A stretch of 64,000 bases of DNA from positions 124,001 to 188,000 of the forward strand of contig WHVD01000023.1 in the NCBI GenBank assembly GCA_015178975.1. Reading direction: 5' to 3'. The notes beneath the pieces are model-generated. The model saw only the letters and a list, made by a program, of their open reading frames with translations. It did not search any database and was not told the origin of the DNA. The stretch comes from Hysterangium stoloniferum (Eukaryota; Basidiomycota; Agaricomycetes; Hysterangiales; Hysterangiaceae). Position numbers and translations under genes: made by a program. The number at the start of each line of letters is the position of its first letter. Position 1 is the stretch's first letter. This document shows, in pieces, positions 56,454-64,000 of the stretch.

Positions 56454-58371
56454 CTATACAAGGTGCCGAAGAGCATTTGGGACACCACCCCAAGCTTCCT
56501 GTGAGGATCCCCCAAGGTCCAAAATGAAGTTTCCCCAGCATTCCCTTTTCACTCTGAAGGATTTGGCTATTCTCGCCCAAGCTAAATTACTAGAGTCCCT
56601 GTGCAAGGAGTCGGCCCAGGGTCTGTAGGCCTTCTCTCTGCAGTGAATGACTGCACAGACACTAACCGGCGGAGCAGAAATCCATGTGAGAAGAGGAGCA
56701 TTAGGAAGGGGAGATGAAGATGTGGGTAGTGGGGCAGGAACATGTGGCTGCGTAGTAGTCTCTGTGGGAGGCGTCAGGGTGAGGGCCTCAAGTAAATCTA
56801 CAAGGCCAGCGATAGAGAGAACACTCACTGAGTCTGGGGACAGACGGTGTGGTTCCACTATGATGTGCCGGAACATAGAGAGTTTAATATCCCGAGCTGC
56901 TCACGCAAGGTTCTCCCCCTCCGCAGGATCCTCGAAGGAGAGATAGAAGTCCTCCATAATCTCAGATGACAGAGCAAGACTGCGACAACCCTTAAGGCTC
57001 TCTTGAAGGAGCAGTTGCTGGAGTACCGGCACCAGCTGCGATAGCACCCTTCCGACAGGAAACTATTCAGAAGGGTAGTTGACAGCTACTCACATCCAGA
57101 AAGTGGTGCAGATGGGCTCAGTTGGGGAAAGCAAGTTGTCAGGGATGGGAATAGGGGATCGCTCTGGAGAGGGGTGGTAGCCTTCTGTATCTCCTGTGCC
57201 TTTCCGCTCCTTGGGGGAATGATGACGTCCAGTGTAAGAGGGTCCAAGTCGACGTCCATTCACTCCTGTGGATGGTCATGGATAGGACTACCTAGGGACA
57301 CGCAATATGAATATGGAGAGTCGGGAGGGATAGCCAGTGACGGCAGAAGTGGGGTAGGTACTGGTATAGCCTTGGGGGAAGGGGGTAGATGAGGTGCTAG
57401 AATTGGGGCCGAGGGAGTGTGTGCTGGGTTGAGGATGGGAGGGGGCCTCGAAGTTGGCGAAGGGTGTGGGACTGGAGTCGGGGAAGGTTCACGTTCCTGT
57501 GACAGTTGACTAGGGCGATGACCCCTCCATACTTTGGATGATGGTTTCCGCATTTGTTGCTGATTGGGGTCACTGGTCACAAAGCAAACTTTCGAGGGGA
57601 GGAGGAACCCTTCATGACAATCCTCTCCCAGATATCAAATGCTATACACATCATTCCTATCCTTGTCTTCCTCCTCATTCTCATCCGAGGAAAAATCAAT
57701 TGGTCCCCTATGATATCCTTTTTCTCTTTGGGGCAGTGCTTGACCGTCCCCTCGAGTAAGGGTTATCCGTCGCAGCTTAATACACTGAAGCAATTCCCAG
57801 TCATAGAAGATGGTGCCCTCCTTTTCCTTCCAGCTCTTGGTTCCCGTCATTCTAATGCAAGGCATCCCACCCTCACTATCATCTGTCTCTGCAAAGTCGG
57901 CCCATTTCTCTCCTGGGGGAGGAAGGATCAGCATGGAGGTTCTGTCTCCAAATTGTACTTGGTCCTCACACTGCTGTCGCTTGGAGGGGACTCCCTCTCT
58001 TGCTCCCCTTGCCTCCTGCCGACTCCTATACTCAGTGCATCTTTATCTTTGCGGGTGAGCCCCCTCGCGTTATGTTCTTCTATAAACATTTCCTGCTGCC
58101 GCATTGTAGCAGCGACTTCCTCTGATGACAGTCTGAAGGAAGGCCCTAACGGCTTACTCCAGTCAGTACTGCTGTCTCCCCCCAGCTCAGCACCCAAGGG
58201 AAAGGTCAGCAGAGGAGTTGGTCCTAGGGTACCCCAACTGCTCTCGACATTGTCTGTATGAGGCACACGGGTAATGAATGCCCCACCAGTCGTGGACATA
58301 CTACCTACTGGGGCCCACGGGACCTTTTTGAACTTAGGGAGGACTTGCTTGTTTTGTTGGAATGGGAGCAT
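56454..58371 (-). pseudogene. Gypsy ORF3, copy in element E
   Basis: Best-preserved copy; function unknown. From the ATG at 58371: KQVLPKFKKVPWAP, VESSWGTLGPT, an EVAATMRQQEMFIEEHNA helix, PPPGEKWADFAETDDSEGG, TIFYDWELLQCIKLRRITL, GDG, GPIDFSSDENEEED, a SDPNQQQ stretch and a Pro-rich block (57480-57300) ending CVSLGSPIH. The C-terminal domain has MFRHIIVEPHRLSPDSV, GLVDLLEAL, REKAYRPWADSL, IAKSFRVKRECWGNFILDLG and GGSSQEAWGGVPNALRHL. At least two frameshifts (near 57935 and between 57260 and 56876) break it. It starts 360 bp after pol ends. Confidence 0.75.
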
Positions 58372-58732
58372 CGTAGCGTGGCAAGGTGGTGGAGTTGAAA
58401 GTGGGGGAAGAACTGCAGATAGGTGAAGGATGTGGTATGAAAGATAAAGAAAATTTATGCAAATTTACGTGTACTTTTTATATATATATATTGAATTAAA
58501 ACTCCGCTCGGCTGGACGTTAAACGAGATTCATTAATTGTGGCTGGGTTTTGGGTAAATGTGTCTGCCGCCAATGAATGATCGTCCCCACTGATCAGAAG
58601 GAGAGAAAAAATGAAAGAGAATAAAAACCCCATGAAATGGCTCACTGAATGACTGAGATGTTTCTGAAAGGAAGTTATAAAAGAAATGGAATAAAAGATA
58701 GAATAGATGGCTCCTCAATCGCCTATATTCCA
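58372..58732 (-). promoter_or_regulatory. pol-ORF3 spacer with TATATA tract
   Basis: A 360-bp non-coding gap between the pol stop (58733) and the ORF3 ATG (58371). It holds a TATATATATATA tract at about 58477-58489, some 110 bp upstream of ORF3. This fits a separate ORF3 promoter. Confidence 0.4.
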
Positions 58733-60067
58733 TTAGATTTTGAACAGCGCCTTGTATGCCCTCAGAAGTACTGGAGCATTTCTGAGATTAGCACCATTTA
58801 ACCACGAATCCTCTTCAGGTCCATAACCTTTCCAGTGCACCCTAAATAGCAGACAGTTTTGCTGTTTTTGATGTCCAACAATAGCTTCGACCTCATATTC
58901 TTCATGATCTGGGTTCAACTCTCTTAGGTTCTGGAGTTGGGGTCTTGGACCGAGGTTGGGAGGAGAGGGTTGGTATTTCCGTAGATGGTCCCGGTTAATG
59001 ACTGGATGCATCAGATACTCTGGGGGAATCTTAAGCCTAAATACTTGAGGGTTCAGTTTCTCCAGGACCTCGAACAGTCCAATCCATCTTTGTATTAGTT
59101 TCTTCCCAGTTCCCTTGACTTCCACCAGTTTGAGGGAGTGGGGGTTCACCAATACGAGGTGTCCCTCAGAGATGTCTTCTACAGGTCTTTGCTTCTTGTT
59201 ATACGCTCATGCTTGAATTTCTTGGGCTCGAGCGATTGAATCCCACACCATCTGTCGATGATTTTCCAGTTCGAGAATCCATTGGTTGGCCATAGGGCTG
59301 TCTGATAGTTCTCTAGGGACTAGGGGTTCGTCACCTCCTAGAACTTGAGACATTCCTCTTGGAAGGTATCCCATTAATAGGAAGGCTGGAGCGTAGTTCG
59401 TGGAACTGTGAACAGTTGAGTTGTACGTGTGGACAACCACCTCAATCCATTGGGACCAGCTCTCCCTAGCAGAAGCACAATAGGCTCGAAGCATCTGTTC
59501 TATGGTAGCATTCGTGTTCTCTGTTTGTCCATCTGTCTGGGGATGGTGAGCTGAAGATACCGCGAGGGTGGTACCATAAATCCTACAGACTTCCCACCAG
59601 AATCTGCAGGTCCATCTCTTGTCCCGATCACAGATTATTCGAGAGGGGAGTCTGAAGGGGCTGGCTACCCGTTTGACAAATATTCATGCAAATCCTTCTG
59701 CCGTAAGATTCAAGAAGGTAGGTATTGAAATAGCAAAATGAGTCAATTTATCAACAGTGATGAAGATTGCAGAATACAAGTCCTTTCCTGAGTCGGGTAG
59801 ACCAGTGATCAAATCCATAGAAACTACTTCGAAAGGCCTAAATGGTATGTCAGCAGATCTGAGGGCTCCTTGTCGAGCAGTGCGATTGACCTTGGTCTTT
59901 TGGCAGATGTCACAAGTACACACATACAACATGCAATCTTGCAGCATTTTTGGCCAAAAGAACTGGTCTTTCATTAACTTGAACAGCCGCTGACCTCCGG
60001 CATGTGCTCCCTCAAAAGGGTTATCATGTACCAACCTTAAGATAGAGTTAGTCATGGTACCGGGCAC
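58733..60067 (-). pseudogene. Element E integrase and chromodomain
   Basis: One frame with TGA stops at 59684 and 59207. The H2C2 zinc domain has HDNPFEGAHAGGQRLF and CDICQKTK. The catalytic triad is complete: Asp in VSMDLITGLP, Asp in IICDRDKRW, Glu in DGQTENTNATIEQM. The C-terminal part has VVHTYNSTVHSSTNYAP, VNPHSLKLVEVKGTG and HPVINRDHLRKYQPSP. The chromodomain has EYEVEAIVGHQ, FRVHWKGYGPEEDSW. It ends at 58733. Confidence 0.9.
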
Positions 60068-60979
60068 ACAGACTCAACTTTTCCAGTCCAAGTCATGAAA
60101 GTACAGAAGCCTGTTTGCTCCCACAAAGTAGTGAGAAGGAGTAATGACCACATTGGGTGAAGGGGTATCAAGGGCATAGAGATTCTTGAAAATGGGGTCT
60201 TTCGAGTAGCCCTCTAGAAATTTCTTTATATATCCCTCCTCGATACTGATTAGCAACTGCAGGTGATGCAATGCAAAGTCAGACTCATCTTCCTGATCAT
60301 TCCTTACTATATTATGAGAATCCCATTCTGACTGTCAGACCTTTTGAGTCGCTCCAAAAGGTTCCATAGAATCGTATATGATGGAGAAGACTGCCTTCTT
60401 AGCAGGTTCATCCTTCCATAGATTTTCCTCGGTACTCTTGTCCAGAGAGGTCAAGGTGATAGCTGGCAAGTCGTCTCTAATAGGGCTCATGAAGGCCGGT
60501 ACTCGAGGGAGTCTGGACAGTGGGTCCACATTGCTGTGAACTCTTCCTGCTCAGTGTAGAATCTCAAGACCTGGAAATGCAGCGTATATCACCCCCCATG
60601 CGGCTAGTTGATGATTAGTGTTCTCATACGATCTAGCCCATTGCAGAGCTGCATGATCCATAATGAGCAGGACATGTTCACCTTCAATGAATGGTTGGAA
60701 GCGGACTAGTCCCTCCTTTGCTGCTACCGCTTCCCATTCAGTAGCGGAATAGTTACATTCAGCACTTTTCAGAGTGCAACTCCAATATGCAATGACTCAT
60801 TCAATGGTAACCTTGGTCTCCTCAAAAGTGGGACCCCATGAGTCCGACCACTCAATCTCGGGCTGCTTGGTTTTATACCAATGAATGAAGGATGGCACAT
60901 CCTGCACACGGTTGAAAGCCAACTTGGCTTGGGCATAGATTTTAGTATCCTTTAAGTCTCCTAAAGCCATCTTCTGGAC
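60068..60979 (-). pseudogene. Element E RNase H and linker
   Basis: In phase with RT and integrase, with stops at 60980 (TAA) and TGA near 60795, 60557, 60335 and 60074. Contents: AKLAFNRVQDVPSFIHWYKT, the AAKEGLVRFQPFIEGEHVLL and DHAALQWARSYENTNHQL RNase H motifs, LSRLPRVPAF, WKDEPAKKAVF and HYFVGANRLLYFHDLDWKS before the zinc domain. Confidence 0.85.
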
Positions 60980-62539
60980 TTATTGAAGACAACAGCCTAG
61001 GGCGAAATCCAAAGTGTCCATATACAGCTGATAAGGCATCCCCCTAGCTGGATGTCCCAGCACCAGTGCTGATCCTAGTGTGGCTTTAACATCTTCATAA
61101 GACCTGACATGTTCAGTGGTCCACATCCAGGGTGTTCCCTTTCTTAGAAGCGAGAATAAAGGGGACACTTTCCATGAATAGAATGGTATATACACCGAAA
61201 AGTAAAGGACCATCCCAAGGAACTGTTGCAGTTCAGAAACCTTAGTGGGTGGGGCCAGTTCCAATATGGCACGAACTTTCTCTTGGTGGGTCGAGAAACC
61301 CAACCTGGATACCTTATGACCCAACAACAAGATCGAATTATATCTGATAAAACATTTCTTGGGAGAGAGAGTGATGTCGCCCGAGGCAATAGCGCCGAGC
61401 ACCTGATTTAGGTGGAGCAGATGATCATCCCAATTCTTAGAGAATATTACTATATCATCGATGTAAACAAGACAAAAAATCCATAGATAGGGTGCTAAAA
61501 CTGTGTGCATAACGTGCTGAAATGTGGAGTGGCCATTTCTGAGCCCAAATGGCATCCTTTTAAATTGCCACAGCCCTCTGTGAGATCTGAAGGCTGTTTT
61601 GGGCTTATCGTCCTCCAACATTTCTAATTGGGTGAACCTGGCTAACACATCAAAAGAAGAGAGGACATTTGACCCCGACAGCACTTGCATGATCTCCAAT
61701 TGATGTGGTAAAGGGAATTCGTCTGGAACGGTGAGATGATTGAGTTTCTGGTAGTCAATAACCACCTGTGGTTTACCATTGTGATATACCACGAAGGCCG
61801 GCACCCCCCAGGGACTTTTAGATGGCTCAATGACACCCTGTTCGAACCAGGTATCCATTTGCTCGTCTATAACTTTCCTATTGGCAGGGGAAGAGGGGAA
61901 CATAGGCATGGAGATGGGCTGGGAACCCTCTTTCAAGGGGATAGGGACTCTACATTCCACTTGCGCTAACCATCCGTCAACTCTGAAAGCCTTAACGTTC
62001 TCAGTCAAGACTGATCTGAGATGTGGCAGGACTTCCATTGGCATATCTGGTCCCAAATTGACTAGCTTGTGGAGATCCTCTGAGGCAAGTTTCTCATTAT
62101 CAGCCACTGCAGCCGTCTTAGGACTGGGCAGTTCAAAATTGTCTGCAATCTCCAGTTCAACAGGTGGCTTAGGCCTTTCTGAGGTGAATTGACAGTCCTC
62201 CTCAAGTTGAGAGAGACTTTCAATAAGGTGTGTGATCTTGGTCGTGCTTGCTGCCATTAAGCCCCTCTCCTCAAGTGACCTGGGCTTGTGAGCCCAATGA
62301 GTGGGGTTGTGGATTATCCCAATTGTCTCCCCTCGTTGGATAATCTTAGGGGTTAACAATGGGTTGGCAAAGGGTACTGCCACACTATTCCTTGAAATTG
62401 TCATGATTGGGGTGGCTAATATGGAACCGTCCTCATTTTGCAATACGATTCCTTCAACAATCCACTCCTCACCCATTAGGTCTTCGACAAAAATAGGCAC
62501 TAGTCTCGCTGACTCTGGGTTGATGGTGCAGTCTTCCAA
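60980..62539 (-). pseudogene. Element E reverse transcriptase
   Basis: A 519-codon uninterrupted frame. It starts in the linker after protease (TINPESARLVPIFVEDLMG). RT motifs are PANRKVIDEQMDTWFEQGVI, GVPAFVVYHNGKPQVVIDYQ, SSFDVLARFTQLEM with the first Asp, HRGLWQFKRMPFGLRN, the catalytic VYIDDIVIFSK, LLLGHKVSRLGF and LQQFLGMVLYFSVYIP. RNase H begins at LYMDTLDFALGCCLQ, where a TAA ends the frame. It served as the reference for placing the stops of element D. Confidence 0.93.
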
Positions 62540-62689
62540 GGCTCATGCAACTCTTTCAGTACACACGCCTTTATCGGGAAGAGAGGTGAGCTTGGGTTGC
62601 TCCTTCTGATGCTTCCTGAAAGGGGCCTTGTTGACGGTGAAGGTCAAAGGTTGGGGTTCCTTAGAAGAACTGGCTGGAATAAAACCCTG

Positions 62690-63110
62690 TCATCCAGGGA
62701 GAATAAGCCTAGATCCCAACGGCTGATCTCTTAGAGTACCAATTTCGTAGTTAACATGGAAATCCTCTCCTAAAGGAATTGGCACCGTCATTCCTCTCAC
62801 GACATAAGTTTCTGCTGCAAACTTCAGTAGAATTCCACTGTCATCCTCCAGGTAAATAGGAATATTAACATATCCCATAACCTTGGTGTTACCCGTGAGC
62901 TGGATTAGATGTAGCTTGAGTCCCTGTTTCAACTTGTACTGGCCCTGCAGCCCCTTGTAGAATTCCTCCAATATGAGAGAAAGATCTGCTCCTGTATCCA
63001 TTCTGACTTTAACACGTTCAGGTGAATTGGGAGTTCCTACATGACTGAAAACATGGAGCACTGCAACTCCTATGCTAGAGTAACCACTGGGAGGGTCCCG
63101 TTGTAAGTTT
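62690..63110 (-). pseudogene. Element E protease
   Basis: Same frame as RT, with TGA codons at 62690 and about 62540. GYSSIGVAVLHVFSHVG, VKVRMDTGADLSLILEEFY with an intact DTG, GLKLHLIQLTGNTKVMGYV, IPIYLEDDSGILLKF and VPIPLGEDFHVNYEIGTL. The upstream end at 63110 is abrupt, so Gag is missing from this copy within the window. Confidence 0.87.
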
Positions 63111-64000
63111 GTTACTAGGAAAAGACCTAATAACCTGCGTGCAACGGTCAAGTCTTTATGACGGTCACTAACACAGTCGTTCGTGAAACCAGTCTATAAC
63201 CAAACACACTCGGAGCGAGAGGCTAGAGATCAGACCTTGGATGACATAAACGAAGATGATATCAAAAGGCTGACATAAGCCCAATGTCGAGGAGTGTAGA
63301 ACTTCAACAATAAGAGACACCACAGTATCCCTTACTGGCCATAGGAGTGAGACTGAGAGTAAGACTTAAGAGATTCTCCTTAAGAATGAGCTTTGAAATG
63401 AGATACAACGAAATTGCTTGTCCAATAGTGGGCAAAAGAGCAGCCCTTATATACATGAGGAAGCACAGGTCAAAACAAACATCTACAAACAACGACACAA
63501 TAACGATGCGATATGGTGTGAGTCATCTCTGAGTCATCACAATAGGAGTGTTAGTAAAGCTGTGAACAAAAAATAGGGGGAGGCTGCACTGAACAATAAG
63601 AGAATGACAAACAAAAGATGAGATCAGACATGTGATACGGATAAATGGGGAAACACAATAGAACAATAGGGGAGGTGAGTCAGACAATAGGGATGATGGA
63701 GTAATAGAACTGATAGCTGATGAAACATTGATGATATGAGTCAGAAACACAAGAATCTCACGATAATGCGTCACCCTCAAATGCTATGCTTGATTTCGAA
63801 ATCTTGACAATATTACCAATCGATGAACCGAGATTGGACGTATTGTGTTCCTAGTTTTGCAGTATAAGGAGGGGACACAATCAATCACCATTTAGAACCA
63901 GGTGGTGAGTAGGCTCCACAACCATGCAAGGAACATGAATCGACGAGGCTCTACTTGACTTCCCTCTGGAACCGGGGTCCTAAATAACTTGGGTCCTCTG
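63111..64000 (+). repeat. Probable start of another LTR element
   Basis: Gypsy E homology stops where TGTTACTAGG begins on the plus strand, a normal LTR start. A TTATATA box lies at about 63449. Short frames here have no domain. No end or second copy lies within the window, so this is tentative. Confidence 0.35.

Larger units (their letters stand above)
55788..63110 (-). mobile_element. Gypsy element E with ORF3, minus strand, 5' part missing
   Basis: The 3' LTR is at 55788-56428. A purine tract (complement GTGCCCCCCAG) follows, then ORF3, the pol 3' end with chromodomain, integrase, RNase H, RT and protease. The match to family D ends near 63110, before Gag, where unrelated LTR-like DNA starts. 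Pol is a single frame over about 4.4 kb interrupted only by stop codons. Confidence 0.88.

Noticed and set aside
58733-63151. Reassigned UGA codon or programmed readthrough in the gypsy elements
   Set aside because: The TGA codons fall at Arg positions where a sister copy can be read, and a TAA is also present. CpG deamination of CGA explains both without recoding.
1-64000. CRISPR arrays, bacterial operons, tRNA or rRNA genes
   Set aside because: Repeats are LTRs and TIRs, genes are eukaryotic with introns, and I saw no cloverleaf or rRNA signature.

Overview
This is a eukaryotic nuclear window, most likely from an agaricomycete (mushroom-forming basidiomycete) with a transposon-rich genome. 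The evidence is: spliced genes with introns of about 50-60 nt and GTAAG/GTACG donors; Ty3/gypsy chromoviruses with a C-terminal chromodomain; a Gag-like zinc knuckle of a type I associate with agaricomycete elements; and strong CpG-to-TpG/CpA decay. I see no tRNA, rRNA, CRISPR array or bacterial feature. Almost everything is transposon, mostly broken and nested several layers deep. The species cannot be named from the sequence.

Layout. 1-5500: a decayed Ty1/copia element (plus strand) split by an unidentified 1.2-kb insert, then a minus-strand copia scrap. 7364-8192: solo LTR of family A. 8900-12321: a second copia remnant split by a three-level stack of solo LTRs (A holding C holding C). 13086-19938: a 6.85-kb imperfect palindrome whose arms each carry an intact, spliced gene for a small secreted 12-cysteine protein, plus a Gag-like zinc-knuckle fragment. 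20793-27765: pieces of gypsy family D with four more LTRs of that family and a complete Tc1/mariner element. 28080-52690: an AT-rich gene I do not recognise, cut into pieces by solo LTRs and two full-length gypsy elements; nearly every insertion keeps a perfect 5-bp target-site duplication. 52755-54605: two truncated, rearranged mariner copies. 55185-63110: a family F fragment, then a nearly complete minus-strand gypsy element (E). 63111-64000: probably the start of another LTR.

Three points stand out. First, the gypsy D/E lineage carries a third ORF downstream of pol in the sense direction, seen here in four copies with conserved blocks. Second, gypsy element B (29505-37710) carries an antisense, three-exon gene with its own TATA box; it encodes a coiled-coil protein with a Zn2Cys6-like cysteine cluster and an acidic tail. 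Third, the two secreted-protein genes differ in exon 2 only by amino-acid-changing substitutions, while all cysteine codons are unchanged.

The dominant mutation is C-to-T at CpG. All eight differences between the two LTRs of element B are of this type. In element E the pol frame runs about 4.4 kb with no frameshift seen, and is broken by nine stops, eight of them TGA.
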